The notes: a model not told the origin generated them from the letters alone. A stretch of DNA of 64,000 nucleotides from Setoptus koraiensis (GCA_048013815.1 CM106585.1:2914001-2978000); one strand, 5' to 3'; shown: positions 25,576-39,319, counted from the first letter of the stretch. Translations and numbers: made by a program.

Positions 25576-26461
25576 GGTTATGTGTGTTACCCCTAATATT
25601 ATGTCCTGTAGATCGCGTTGAATTGATTATTTAGTACTGATTTGTTGTAGTTGGTGTTTGTTCTAATTATAATAATATGATTGTGGTTGGCTCAATTTAA
25701 TTAGCATTGGTGGCCTTGTTGAGGTAACAATGACTTGAATTGGTATTGTCGTTGTGAGGCATATTTCTGTATTGATGATAACACAGTATGATGTGAGTAT
25801 AGACACACACAGAGAGTGGTTGGCTGTAGCGCAGTGATTGTTGTGGTTGTCGTCAATGTATGTATGTATGTATGTCTAACTCTAAATACACCAGTGTTTG
25901 TTTAAGCGATATTTATTATTATAATACTACGATATGTGTGTAATATAGCTGATAGAGAGTAAAATATGGTTTGTGGTGGTGTGATTGGCCGGTGAGACAC
26001 GGCACTGATGATTGATTTGTTGTTGTTGTTGCTATATTGGTTGTTGGTGGTGATTGTGATTATTGATTCTTCTTGCCATGAGATAGATATTTTCAATTAA
26101 TGTGTGTCCAAGTGTCTGATAGTGGCGACGATCATGGCAAAGATAATGAAAGAGTTGTGTGTTTGCTCTATTCGATCACGGCGTCGGCTTGAGTAATTAA
26201 TAATGATGGTGGTAATAATAATAGTGGTAATAATTAGAATAGTAATAGCAATTAGTAATAATAATATTTTAGCATAGTGGCTGCGACAATGATGCTGCTG
26301 GTGCGATGATCTTATTAATGGTGTCGGCGGCAGTCGGCGGAGAATGGGTATGGTGTGATATTAAAACTACATCATTATATGGTTGAGTGTGCCTTGCGAA
26401 TGCTTTGCGACAATACTAAACAGCGCACAGAGCGACACACAGACAGGCAGAGAGCGCAGCG

Positions 26462-26485
26462 CACACACACACACACACACACACA
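26462..26485. repeat. (CA)n microsatellite
   Basis: A pure CA run of 24 bases. Confidence 0.94.
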
Positions 26486-27047
26486 AGCCATTGGCGGAAA
26501 GGTTGCGAAAATATAATTCACCAAATAAACTAGCAATGCCAAAGCACAGCCAGCAGCAGCAAGCAAAAGTACCAGACTGTTCTCTGTTTGTTCGTCTGAG
26601 TCCCGCTGAGTCCTCGTACGGCACACGGCGCTCGGCGCGACTCAGCGCGACTCGGCGTGTGCCAGCGCTGTTGGCCCAAGACTTACGCTGCTCTACGGTG
26701 CAGCAGCGACTCACTTGAGCTGCTCGACTTGAGCGCGACTTGCGTTCCGAGCGATGAGCCAGCAGTGCGCGTTTGTGCGCCAGACAGTTTAAGTCGCACA
26801 CACACGGTCTGCTGTGCCTAATTCGCCGCCGTCGTCTAACAATTGTGACCTTGTGGCAAGCGGCGGCGCAAACGCCATTCGTTCGCAATAGCAATAGGCA
26901 ATTCCCAATTCGCTGCCTGAACAGTTCGGGCCGACAGGCACCGTGCGCTGGCCATGCATGCACTTTGTGCTCCTTGCGCTCGACAACGGCTCACCTTAGC
27001 TCACCTCCACTCCTCACCTCATCTCCCTTTTTTCGTCTTGCCCAGCT

Positions 27048-27079
27048 CACACTGTTCAACAGTGACTGCTGAAATACGA
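27048..27079 (+). repeat. 32-bp duplicated motif, copy 1
   Basis: A segment containing CACTGTTCAACAGTG (a 7-bp palindrome with one-base loop) followed by ACTGCTGAAATACGA. It recurs with one substitution at 33225-33256. The flanks are not shared. Confidence 0.75.
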
Positions 27080-27671
27080 CACACACACTCACGCCGACCA
27101 GTGCTGTTGTGGCTGAAAGTTGGCCGAAGAGAGCCAAACACACACACACACACACACACAGTGATAGCGACTGTTTGGTTGCGCAGCAGCCAGCGAGCTT
27201 AAATGTGCCAAATGGTGACTCATGTGCATCGTCGATGGCATCGTTTGGCCTACGGCCGACAAGACACACAGGAACAGACCGGACCAGTGACAAGCCAGTG
27301 TGCGCAGTTATTCCCGCAACTGGCGACAGTGGCCAGTTGCGAGTGCCAGTGTGAGTGCGCACAATATACACCAAAGGTTAGGTCATGTTGTTGTGCAATT
27401 GTCGCTGTTCGCTCGCGGCCCCCTAGCGGCCGGACCGGAGGAAACAAACCGCGCAGCACTGAACGATGATGCGCCCGGTTGGCTGGTTCATGTCGGTGTC
27501 GATGTTGCTGTTGCTGTCGCTGCTGTCGGCATATTAGACTAATATTGTTAGTGCGGCGGCATCGGTGGCGCCGTGCCACGGCGTCTGCCAACGACAATTA
27601 CCATCAGACAACCCATTTAACTTTTGCCAGCATCAGACTGCTTCGCTAGCAACAGCGGCGGCAGCATCCAC

Positions 27672-27768
27672 AACGACAGCAACAACGACAGCAACAACGA
27701 CGGCAACAACGACAGCAACAACGACAGCAACAACGACGGCAACAACGACAGCAACAACAACAACAACG
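27672..27768. repeat. 12-bp array, about 8 copies
   Basis: Tandem GCAACAACGACA units with GACG variants every third copy, hinting at a 36-bp higher-order period. Confidence 0.92.
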
Positions 27769-29224
27769 CACACACTGTCGCCATATAGCGCCGCGCAGTC
27801 TGCCCGCATTACCTGATAATTATGGCATATGCTGCGAGCACCAACTGCATGCAACCCGGTCAATGTGCTGCCGCTGCCGCCCAATGGTGAGAACCAGCGC
27901 CCCGCCTGGCACCATCGCTTTGCAGGAGCCCCATTCCTCGGCTGGCTCACTGTGAATATTGCAGCAACGTCGCAATGTCGAGCTGTTGACTTGGTGACGA
28001 CGACGACGACGCAACGTGGAGTGAAGTGGGCGCCACCAGCGCCAATTAAGCAATCAAGGTCGCCGCCGCGTGCCTCTATTGCGGCAAGCTAGCTGGTGGG
28101 CCAACCATTCAGTCACATGTCACATGGTCGTGCTATCTCGTTGGACTGTGTGCTTCTACGAGTCACTCTTCCTTGTGTGCCATTTCTCCACATCTTGCTT
28201 CCGTTGCTATGTTCTGTTGCTGCAATATGCGGCCATATTGTGCAAGCATCCAAACAACAATTGGCTAATGATAATATTAGCAATTATTGTTGTTGTTGTT
28301 GTTGCTGTTGTTTGTGCGACTGCGACTGCGATTGCCTCATGATTGTCGTCGCTCACGGCGAGTTGTCAATGTCGAAAGCAACAGCGAAAGTGCCTACCAT
28401 TGGCAAGTTGCTGCTAGAAATGGCGCGCTTCTTATCTAGCTAGCAAGTCTATTACGCAAATTAGCAGACAAGGTTAGTGGTGGTCAGAGTTACAAGTTGC
28501 CATTGTGACTCACAATTGAGTGTGTGTGTGTGTGTGCGTATGACATTGTGCGTACAGTACATGTAGGTGTGCGTCACTCGTTTATTTCAAATAATGTTAC
28601 ATAACGCTAATTGAAAATCGAATCAGATTTTGATGTTGAGCAACGCAGATGACAGACATTTTCGTGTTTATTACAAGCAGTTGGCAACAACAGCAGCATT
28701 CGATATTAATGAGACGCACATGATAATTAATAGTGCAACCACAGACACACTATCACTATCGTCGATAGTCACTCTAGAGTGTAGTGACAGAAATGATGTA
28801 ATGACTGTTATCACATAAACACGATGCCATCATGTCGAAACAATTTGTGTGTCGCTGCCGCTATTAACTGCTGCCGCTGCTGCCATCAAGATAGTGCAAA
28901 AGGGATGATGTAATTAGCTTACAAGAGAGCAGGCGAGTATTAGCAAATCTTTGACTGTTTGGCATATGCTTGCTTTGTACAGTACGCACACAATTATGTT
29001 GTACAGACAGATTTTTTATTACTAATGACGAGGCACGACGACGTCGACGACGACAAGTTTAGTTATGTAATCGCGCGCATCTAGCAAGCGCGCGAGAGCA
29101 ACTTTTATTTATTTTGTTGATACTGGCACATTGGCCTTTGCTGCTTGTGAGCTTGCAAAGTTTGCTCTCGCCGTCTACTGTATGAGGGCGGCTAGACCGA
29201 GCAAGCGATTGTTTGTCGTTACGA

Positions 29225-29266
29225 GATGAATACTGCATTATACAGGCCTGTATTGCAGTATTCATC
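29225..29266. repeat. near-perfect palindrome
   Basis: GATGAATACTGCA and TGCAGTATTCATC flank a central TATACAGGCCTGTAT-like core, giving an almost loopless 42-base palindrome. Confidence 0.8.
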
Positions 29267-29777
29267 AGTACAGGTGATCGGCGTGAGCTAGCCAGCGTCG
29301 GCAGGTTTGTATTTTGGCGCCCTTTTTGGCCCATTATCGCGTTTACACGCACATGAGTTACTCATGATGAGTATGATACCCACAATCATACTCAACAGTG
29401 TATCGTGGGGAGAGTGTGAGCTCATGAGCACACATACGAGTGCTGCGCAATACAACAGTGGCGCAGTCAAGCGTTCGCTGGCGAGCGAGCCAACGAGCGG
29501 CAAGCGAGCCGATGAGCGGCAAGCGTTCGCTGGCAAGCGAGCCGATGAGCAGTAAGCGAGCGAGCGAGCTAACTACTTTATTGTGGTTGCCGAGAGAGTT
29601 TTGCAACTTGCAGCGAGACTTTTCATGCGACCAACAAACACACAATACGCAAATTGAATGCGCAATCTTCAATCAGTTGCCAGTTTGTCTATCCAGAGTC
29701 TAGAGTGTAGACTGTGTGTTCAATTGCGTTGGCTATTGTGCAAAATGGGGCATGCACACTCCCATTACAGGTTGCTT

Positions 29778-29856
29778 TTGTTGTTGCTGCTGTTGCCGTT
29801 GTTGTTGCTGTTGTCGGTGTCGTTGTTGTGGCTGCTGTTGTTGCTGCTGCTGTTGC
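29778..29856. repeat. GTT/GCT trinucleotide tract
   Basis: An imperfect TTG/CTG triplet tract, similar to those at 11171 and 14411. Confidence 0.9.
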
Positions 29857-30407
29857 GTTTGGCAACGTCGAGCGAGACACCTTGCGCCACACTTGCTGCC
29901 ACTACGCCGATCGTCGGATTGTAAGTCGGATTGGTGTGCGCAATTGAGTGGCAGCAGCGAGCGGCGCTTGTTGCTGTCGCTGTTGTTGTTGTTGTGGCGG
30001 TATGCTGTTTGCAAGCGCACTAAAACATTATAACATTATGTTGTCGTTATTATTATATTATCTGACACAGATGGAGCTGGCCGCTTGCACACAGACACAG
30101 AGCACACCGTGATAATCATGCCATGATTGAGCCACTCTATTTACAAGTGTCGTCGTCGCATCTTGCCCTCTATCGCTCTCTAATCCAGTTACACGCCCGC
30201 CGCGCGGGCCCCGCTGATTATCGGCCAGAGCGGGCGATACAACTTTTATCATACAAGCGCCGGGCTAACATTGCCTGATTGGCCCCCCTAGCTCGTAGGT
30301 GTCGTTGTTGGCTCGCTGGTCGATGCCATCGGCCGGCCTGTGTGGCTCGCGATTGACAACTTTGTGGGCACCACCGTGCGCACTACTTGTGCACTACTTG
30401 TGGGCAC

Positions 30408-30521
30408 AGCAACAGCAACAACAGTAACAGCAGCGACAGCAACAACAACAACAGCAGCGACAGCGGCAACAACAACAGCAGCGACAGCGGCAACAACAAC
30501 AGCAGCGACAGCAGCAACAAC
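30408..30521. repeat. CAA/CAG array with 24-bp higher period
   Basis: A triplet tract in which a 24-bp block, CAACAACAACAGCAG plus CGACAGCGG, repeats three times. Confidence 0.9.
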
Positions 30522-32762
30522 CACGACGTGACATTTCGCTCGCCGTGCACACTGGCGCGGCACAAGCGCACATCTGTGCCATCGCCACCGCCGCTCTGCG
30601 ACTCACACACACACACACACACACACACGCAGGCTGCGAAAAGCGGAACAGCAAGAGTGGTAGAAGGTTGCATTGTGTGTGTGTGTGTGTGTGTGGCTGT
30701 CATCATTTGGGTCACACAAACAAGGACGACGGGGGAAGCGCTTGGATGCGAGGCGTGCGCTTGTGCCGCCAAAGGTTGTTGCCGTCCCCATATCAACTAG
30801 ATTCGTGCCCCCAAAACTTGACGGCCATGGACTCAGCGCTCTGTGACACTGGATCGTTCTCGTTTCTCCGCATTTATCACACACACACACACACACACTC
30901 ACGACTACAACTGTTCACAGCGCGAGCGCACTGAATGAAGGATGTCGCTCATCTGATCGCAACTACAACTATCACAACCATTATACTATTTAGTATTTGT
31001 AGTGTGCGGCTACAGTGTCGACGCACACATGCCAGCTCCGCCATAAGTGTGTCCTTTAATCCGACGACGGCGGCGTCGACGACGTCCAATCGGTTCGCAG
31101 CTCCAAGTTCGAATCGAATCGCCGAACGCGACAAAACAAAATCGAATCAATCCGGGGGTCACCGCTCACCGCCAACCGGCCCTCTGTGGCACGGCCGGCG
31201 GCCGGCGGCCGCGCGGCTTTGCGGCACGGTCGCAACCATTGGCCGCTCGATGCTTGCCACCGGCACAGTGTGTGTTTGTCTGTGACCGCCAGCACCCAAG
31301 TCGCGCGCGCTTGACCGCGCCCGAGCGCGCCGCGCGACCCGGCCCGGCCCGCACTGGGCGTCAACTGCAGCAGAACGGACAGCTTGCGGGAATGGACCGT
31401 ACATGTGTCTGGCACGTACAGGCGGTCCCGTGCGCCGCTCCGGCCGCCAGCCCGGCCCAGCCGAGCGACCCGACCCGAGTCGAGCGGAGCGACCCGAATC
31501 CGAGCGGAGCGACCCGAGGGCCGCGAACAGCGCGTGCTGTTTGTGTCAACAGTGCACGCGGCATGCCAGACGCGTATCGCCAGCGCAAGGTACGGGCACG
31601 AGCACGATTACACAAGACTGTCGCGACAAGAGTGAAGGCGCTCGATGAAACGGCGACGGCATCACACGAACGCCCGGTTGCTGCAGCCAGAAGGACGCCA
31701 AACAATGAACGCGCCTGCCCGTCGACAGTGTCGACTTTGCCGAGCTTGCCGAGCTTTTCGCGCGACTGTCGACTTTGCCGAGCTTGGCCTTCGCCGATCT
31801 GTGCCGCGTGCGCTGTGCGTTGCGCCTTCTGTTCGTGTAACTCTTTCTCTCTCCGTTTGGCGAGCTTGTTTCGGGGCCGCACAGTTTGTTGCAGTTTGTT
31901 GCTGTTTGGCGAGCCTCTAACAATGTTTTTCTAATTGCTGTTGCTATTAGAAACATGGCCATACTGTTATTGCGATACTTGACGCACGCACACGCTGTCA
32001 GGGCGACTGTGTGGCAAGCCTGCGACGAGCAGTGTGAGGCGAGTGCAAAAGATGACTGTTGTGAAAGCCAGTCAGCTATCATCGGTTATCAGATTGTTGT
32101 TGCCGTTATCGTCATTGTCATCTTGGCTTGTTAGCCGGCCCAATTTCCGACTGCGCGACTCGCTAACATTGTAAGTCTGCCCACGGGCAGCCCTATACGC
32201 TCGCGCGTTGAAGCCTTTTCGCGCCAGCAACCATTGGGCTGCGTTCAATCGAGACGCGCGATTGCAAGGACTTGTCAGGGTCAAGGTAAGCGCGCTTTAT
32301 CCACTCTGCTCTCGCTGGCTGCCAGAGGCTGTTAAAGGTGGCAAAGGTTGTGGCTGACGAAGCTTGTGGCTGGCGATAGTTGTAGATGGGCGCTCAAGGA
32401 CCACACAACAACCACGCCAGCTACACTGTGCGGCTGCAGTGTGCGGCTAGACAGGGCGATGGCTGCTTATCGCGTCTCAAGATACTATCTACACAGTGTC
32501 AAGACAGTGCCAAGACCCTATCAAGACAGTATAAAGACAGTATCCAGACAATATCTAGACAGCATCGAGCCTTGCGGCTGCCTGCAAGATAGGTGCGGAT
32601 GCGCGTGCAACTCGGCGTGTGCGTGCTCTCAATTAGTGTGCGCAATTAGCGCGCAAAAGTTGGCACGCGAAGCGAGCGCTCACAGTGCACAAAGCGCACA
32701 AAGCTCACAAAGCGCTGCGATCGAAAGTAGCTCGTGGTGAATTTGCACTCGCACAAGCTTGT

Positions 32763-32836
32763 CAGTCGGCTATTATATTGATGGGGCCAAGTCGTGTGAT
32801 ACGAATCGCATTGGCCCCATCAATATTGGCCGACTG
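32763..32836 (+). ncRNA. 74-base hairpin, possible small-RNA precursor
   Basis: Arms CAGTCGGC...GATGGGGCCAA (32763-32790) and TTGGCCCCATC...GCCGACTG (32811-32836) pair over about 24 positions with one internal mismatch region and a 20-base loop. Size and shape fit a microRNA precursor, but a small inverted duplication would look the same. No known microRNA seed was recognised. Confidence 0.22.
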
Positions 32837-33224
32837 GAACAGACGTTGCAGCGAGAGCGTGCGCTCAATCCGGATTAATTGGCACAGACTCTGTGACGGC
32901 CAAGCGGCCAAATTGGATCAGCGACTTGACACTGTTGCAGCTCACCAGTGGCCAGTGGCCAGTGTTTTGTGTGTCCTGCACTGTCCGCCAGTCGACAAGT
33001 TGTATGACCAGTCGACTGGCGGAGAGCGCAGGAACTGCCCAGATACTTGCACTTACCTTGTGAGTCACAAGTTGTGAGACGAGCACAATATGACCTGGCT
33101 TCGGCGGCCGAAGCGAAAGCTCAACAAAACAATGATGCGTCGCACTCTCATGTTTGTGTGTATCATTGCCCACTAACAACTTGCAACAGCAACACCGACC
33201 GGCCATACAACTTGCCGATACACA

Positions 33225-33256
33225 CACACTGTTCAACAGTGACTGCTGGAATACGA
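33225..33256 (+). repeat. 32-bp duplicated motif, copy 2
   Basis: The second copy of the motif at 27048-27079, differing by one A/G change before AATACGA. Same orientation, 6.2 kb apart. Confidence 0.75.
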
Positions 33257-35260
33257 ACACACGGACACACAGGCCAAACTCAACAGGTAACACACATTTG
33301 TTGTTGTCCGATCGGGCTCAGCTATTTGTCTGAGTCGCTCTCGAGTGTGTGTGCGTGTCTGAGCTTGGGTCAACGCCTCACCAGGGCACAGCGGTGGATC
33401 ATATCATGCAATCAACATGGTGATCGTGTGCCAGTTCATTGTCAATGGCAGTTCATTTGTTTGTCGCTGTGGCTGCCGGCCATCGCTGATGGTCATCGGC
33501 AATGGCGTCATCACTAGTGGTTAGTGAGCACTTGTGTGCGCTGTTGTACATGGCGGCACATTGCGCTTAAGACGGTCACCTTGTTTGTGGCCCGTCTAAC
33601 AAAGTGAGCTGCTATCACTCACTGTTGGCGGGCTTGCGTACCCGCGGCCGGCCCGGCCCGGCTCGGCCCGACCTGTTTGACATGTCGGTGCGCGGCGCGC
33701 GTTGCAACACTGCCGCTCGACGGCCACGGTGCTCGCATATATAAATCCCAATATAATACACATTATAATACTGGATATATTGTGTATACTGGTGGCACAT
33801 AAATGCCGATGCAATTTCAATTATTTTGCCGGCCTTCTGTTGTTGTCGGCGGGCGGCGTTCGCGATCGACAACAGCAAGCAAATTTGCTGCTTGCCTGCA
33901 TCTTGCGCCATATCTGCTCACCCGTCGGCCATGGTTGGTGTGAGTCTGGTCGCTATGAGTTGCCTCCATTGCCATTTAGGGCATTAGCGGGCCATTTAGG
34001 CCAGCAGCAACAGTGGCCAGCAACAACAAAGTTATGTAACAGCCATTGTGCGCGCGAGCCATTGTTGATGCTGCCACCGTGCTCCACCGTGTTGGCCGTG
34101 CTGGCCGTGTTGGCCGTGTTGGCGCTTGCAAGGCGCATCTCGGCCACAAAGCCGGCCAGCGCCACCGTTGCCACTGTTGGCCTGTCGGCGCCGCTGGACG
34201 GCGCAGAGCGCCGTCGGACGCCAGAGAGCGCTGTGAACTGGATCAGGGCGAGCGGCCACCGAGACGCAGGACGCTCCAGTTGCAGCACTTGTGCCAGCCC
34301 TGGTGGCTGCCCAACGCCGACACACACACACAACAATGGCATGTGTCAATTGAGGCCAAATTGGTCAAGTAGAGCGGTCATTGAGCACGCACACAAGCGT
34401 TGGCGAGACAGCGAGCCAGCAACAGAAATAGACAGAGATGACAGACGGAGTGGCCACTTTCAATTGGGCACTCGCCGCCAGTTGACACGGCCTGTTATGC
34501 GCCGACCAGCCGACCTGCCCACCGTCAGTGTGCGACACCCGCCGGCCAGCCGACCGTCGGTGTGCGATACCCGCCGACCAACTGACAGTCAGTCAGCGGC
34601 CCGGGCCGGGCCGGCCCACCTGAGATGTCAAATGCCGACAGACGGCCTTTGGCGCCGGTCTTGGCGAGCGACACAAGGAGAGAGTGCATTGTTGAGCGTC
34701 TGGCCACTTGGCCGGTCTGGCCTTTGGCCGGTCCGGCCGACAAGTTGGCTGACTTTGCGCAAACAGCTGACAGGCGCGCTCACAAATGACGGACTGTGTG
34801 ACACGATGAGTGGTGCACAGGGTGGCGGGGTGGTGCAGAGTGGTGCAGAGAGTGCACAATTCGGTGCACCACAACATAACTAGCCAGTGGAGAGAGAGAG
34901 AGAGAGAGAGCGAGAGAAATATAAATGAGAGTTGAACGTCCCTCAATGACAGTGCAATGAACTTGTGCGCAACTTTTTCCGATCGCGTTCAACGCACACG
35001 CACGCTCCTCTCACCTTTGCGCGCTGTTGCGAGCTATGCGCCTGTTAGTGGCTGATCGCGCGGCTATCATGCAACTTTTGCAGTACAGTTACAGCATTAG
35101 TTATGCCAGCCTATGGCCGACACTCGCTGTGCCAGATGTTCACGGGGGCGCACACTGTGCTGATTTCTGGCGGCGTTCCATGCGTCGTCCAGTTGTTACG
35201 CTCGCACATTGTAGTATACACTTATATACAGTATAAGTTGGAGACTTGTCCACTTTGCGC

Positions 35261-35284
35261 ACACACACACACACACACACGCAC
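35261..35284. repeat. (AC)n microsatellite
   Basis: An AC run of about 20 bases followed by GCACAC. Confidence 0.92.
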
Positions 35285-38200
35285 ACAGACACAACGACGA
35301 CGCTGTTGAGCAGCGGCAGCAACGAACGTTCGCACGGCCAGTTGTTGTCGGCCGTGTGACCCCTCTAACTGGCTGGCGTCCCCCGTGCGCCAGCCCCCCC
35401 CCGCGCATTGCGGCCCCCTCTTTGTGTGTCCAATAGCAGCAGCGTTTAGCGTTAGCGAAGGCTCATCGAACAAGTCGAAATTATAATAAGGAACACGGAG
35501 GGGGGGGGGCACGAAGCGGGCACGAAGCGCGCCGCTGCCCCCGCCTACTGTCACTGTTGCGAGCTGATGGGTCGCTGCTTCTAATATATTACAACATTTA
35601 TACTGTATATGTTACATGTACCTACTACAACTGCCATAATAAGGACACGGCCACTTGCGCACTCTTGTGGCGCACTGTGGCCACTTTTTTCAAAGCAGTG
35701 GCATTCTTGCCAGCGACAGTGGCGCCCTCTTCCGGTCACCGTTGACAAGCTCGCCAGCACACAGTGGGCGATGGCGCCAAGCTTGATTAGCCCGTTTTGT
35801 CAAGATCACCATCACTAGACAAGTTTGAGAGTAGTGGCACAGAACGGATTGACGCGCACTATTTGCCTATATGGGCCATATGCAAATCATACAAACCTCA
35901 TGCAATCATACTGCAAATTGGTGAGACGGGCTCGCCCCCCTTTAGAGAACCCGTTAGAGAACCTAACGGACCCGTCTTGTTTGGGGCAGAGGCGGCTCGT
36001 GGGGCCAAGTTCGCTTGCCGGTTACAATGTGCAAACCGAACATTGACGACCGGAACAGGCGAAATCATGTGACGACTTCTTGTTTTCTGGTTCAAGTGCT
36101 CGGGCCCCAACCAGCCAATTTTGCTTGGCCAGCGCTGCTCGCCAACCACCCTCACAAGTTGTCAGTGCTACACACTCATATGGCATTAGTATAGGAAGCT
36201 TCAAGGTGAACTGTCTCAAATATCGCCTATTTATCGCCAGACAAGCTCGACCCCTATATGCCCCTCATACCACTGACATGCGTCAATTTTGCGAGGCCGT
36301 TTAACTGGATAGTCAGGCGAGCTGTGACAGCACCCAAACAATTCTTGCTGTGGCAATTGTCAACAACTTACTCAAGTGCACCGAATTTCGACACGTCATG
36401 TCTACTGGGCCTGTTCATCTCGAGCAGTGGCTCAAATTGCTTGTCACATATTGTTTATGCAAGGACCATGCATTTGTCATAGGCCATACGTGATATGTTA
36501 TGGCCAATCACAAATTGATCTAGCTACAATATGTTAAAATTGTCTTATCTCCTGGGATGCTGCCGCTTTTGTCTCTCTAAATTGATTAAATCGGCACGTT
36601 CTAAGTTGATCAATGTCCGACTTGCTAATCGATTCGCCTGTAACGGCAAATGTAGACAGTCAGTCAGACTGACACATGCGACAGGCATATGTGAACCTGA
36701 CAAGGTGGAACCTCACTGTGAGTGGATCGTGGCTGCAGGTAAGCCGGCGTAAGGTGCCCAAAGGACAGCTCATCGACTAAATTTGCATCTGTAATTGGTC
36801 AAAACAAAATGCAAACGGCATCAAAACAACGAAATTACAGTGCACCTATTATGCAACGTTTGCTGACACATTGATCACGATGCGTGTACGTACAAGGCAA
36901 TTGCTTGAAATTTGTTGTATATCTACTACACCTATTAATGAGATGCATATTCAACCTATTTGTCGCATTATTATCTTCGCACACCTTGGTGCACAAATTA
37001 TGCATTGCTGTCTTGCCAACGAATCATGAGCATCAATTCATTTGGGCTAGCTTCGTGACAATGCTGCTTATGGTGTGCGCGATAAGCTCGTTACGTGAAT
37101 GCAATATTGCTGTGTTGCGCGTATTGAACAGCCCAAATGTACAAAGCCAATACATCTATATACTGTATATAAATCATTATGAATATAGGTGCTGACAAAG
37201 CATCAATCAACGGGCTCTCTTACAGTTGCGACTAGAACTATTATTAACTCAACTATTCACAGAATTGCTATCGACCAATGCATTATAGGCAGCAATTTAT
37301 CTCCGCTAATAGTGCTGTCATATATTGTTGTGCATGTCATTAGACATGAGACATATTGCACACCGGATCGACACATCACAATTGCAACACCAACTGATAC
37401 TCACACTCACGAACGAATTTGTTCAACCGAATCAATGGTTCCATCTGGTTCGAGACACTTGGGCCGGGCTAATATTTTTTTTTTCAGTCGCTCCACTGCT
37501 TGCGTCGGCTTTGTTGTCGTCGAAATGCAGAGATGAACGGTTATACAAGTAGTCTGGTCAACGGTAGGTCTATTCGCCAGATCGCTTATCGATTATGTGT
37601 AATTGTCTCGTGTCCTGTCTGACTGTTTATGCAATTCTCGCATGAGGCCCGCACTCACAGTCAGACCCGTCGTCAAGACAGCGCCACGGAAATCTATTCA
37701 AGCGATCAGCATAAATTATATCTGGCTTACAATCGTCTCGAGATAATCCGCTTGCTTGTGCTGAGTTAACAGAGCAGCCGACCCGCGCGCCCACTGTCAG
37801 TATTGATCATGGAATCTGTCAGCACTTTAGCCAATTCGATTTATATCATCATTCTTGGGCGACCATCCATTGTGCGACGAACGACTAAGTTCTTTAAAAC
37901 TTGCTTGACGCTCTTCATGAACTTTGTTCTCTATATGAATTGCGTGATCAGAGCAAAACAAAAGCTAGTAGCTTGTGTTTCCATATGAAATTGCCGGTCG
38001 TGCGAACGGCTGAGTCAACAGCCCGATGAACGGTCTTCATCAATAAGATAATAATTGATAAATGTGCGTTCCTCTCTCTCTCCCCGTATGTGTGACTGTT
38101 GATGGATCAATCAACAACATAACAACATGAAAATAATAATATCAATAAAATAATAACAAGCCGGCTTTTGTCCATTGATCATCAGTAGTCAGCAGTTTAA

Positions 38201-39253
38201 TTGTTTAGTTTGGTGAACTCTTGCCGTAAACAACAATCATCAAGATGATATTGATTACGCGGACACACATGGGCACATGGGTGTTTATCGTTAATATGTT
38301 GTTTTGATACAAATGACAATTAACAGCGAAAACCACACCAATTAGACTAATCATCGCACTAGTCTTCGATATGTGTGTTTGTGAGTACAAACAATCAATC
38401 ATCAACAAATTGCGAATGCGCTGTTGATCTTAACTATTGTATAGTTGTTGTTAGTCAGTCTAGACAGTGCGCAAATCTCGAACACAAACAAATTGTCATG
38501 ATCACCATTAGAATTATTATAACTACCTCTACCATTATTTTAGTTTTGTTATGACCCAATCTCAGATCTGAGATGTCTTATCATTGATTTGTTGGCTCGC
38601 TGTACGCACCAGAAAAATGTTTAATATCTACAAGTTGTCAATATCTATTTGCGCCATCTAAAATTTAACTGCATAGTTGGGATTCGTCCAAGTTGGTGTC
38701 GAATCATATGAATATCGTTGTAATATCAATACATGGCCAGTGGATATAATAATAAATGTGTCTCACTGGCTGAAACCAGCGCTAATCCTCTGTTATCGCA
38801 GGCAAGCTACCATTTTACACCCACTGACAAATGTCAAATCTATCGGTGCCCCGTGATCGAGTTTAGTTGACTAATACAATTATTTTTCACAGACATACAA
38901 GCAAGCCAACATTATATTCTGTTTCAATGTTACTAGTCTGATGACCAGCGATTGATAGACAAAGAGCAAATTCGTCAGTCTAGACATCTCAATCGACTAG
39001 ACACAAGTGAAAACCAGACACATTTGAGAATTTTATGATCGACATCTAGTGACGAAGGGCAAATGGAAAAAACAAGTCTACCGATCATCGATTCATCCTA
39101 AGATGTCTTTTCTACGACAAACAGCAACCATAGTAGTAGTCTAGAAGTTTATATATCGTCGACACCGTCGTCGTTGACAGTAGTAGCATCAGGACAAGTC
39201 ACCTAATCTATGTGTGATGCCGCATAAGTATATTGTAAATTAATCAAGTAGGC

Positions 39254-39260
39254 TATAAAT
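39254..39260 (+). promoter_or_regulatory. candidate TATA box of the P450 gene
   Basis: TATAAAT at 39254, with a second TATAAAT about 15 bases on. It lies 66 bases before the start codon, a fitting distance for a short 5' leader beginning near 39285. Confidence 0.4.
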
Positions 39261-39319
39261 TATAAGTTATAAATTAATACAAAACAAGACACAACACACT
39301 CATCAAGACACCTTACATA

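Larger units (their letters stand above)
25576..39253. other. gene-free low-complexity tract II
   Basis: Nearly 14 kb between the divergent SPOP and P450 genes without a gene I can support. From 25576 to about 26360 it is AT-rich SPOP 5' flank. From 26.4 to 35.5 kb it resembles tract I, with CA runs, CAA/CAG arrays, GC-rich hairpins and small duplications. From 35.8 to 39.2 kb it returns to ordinary AT-rich DNA. Long frames at 31047-31934 (295 codons, +) and 33702-34883 (393 codons, +) are GC- and repeat-driven, lack domains and have near-random composition. Confidence 0.55.

Noticed and set aside
31090-31130. tRNA B-box-like GTTCGAATC
   Set aside because: No A box, acceptor stem or cloverleaf could be formed around it.
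36884-37195. 103-codon hydrophobic frame resembling a chemoreceptor fragment
   Set aside because: Hydrophobic segments are suggestive, but no TY(h)5QF signature or compatible downstream exon was found; trial splices run into stops.
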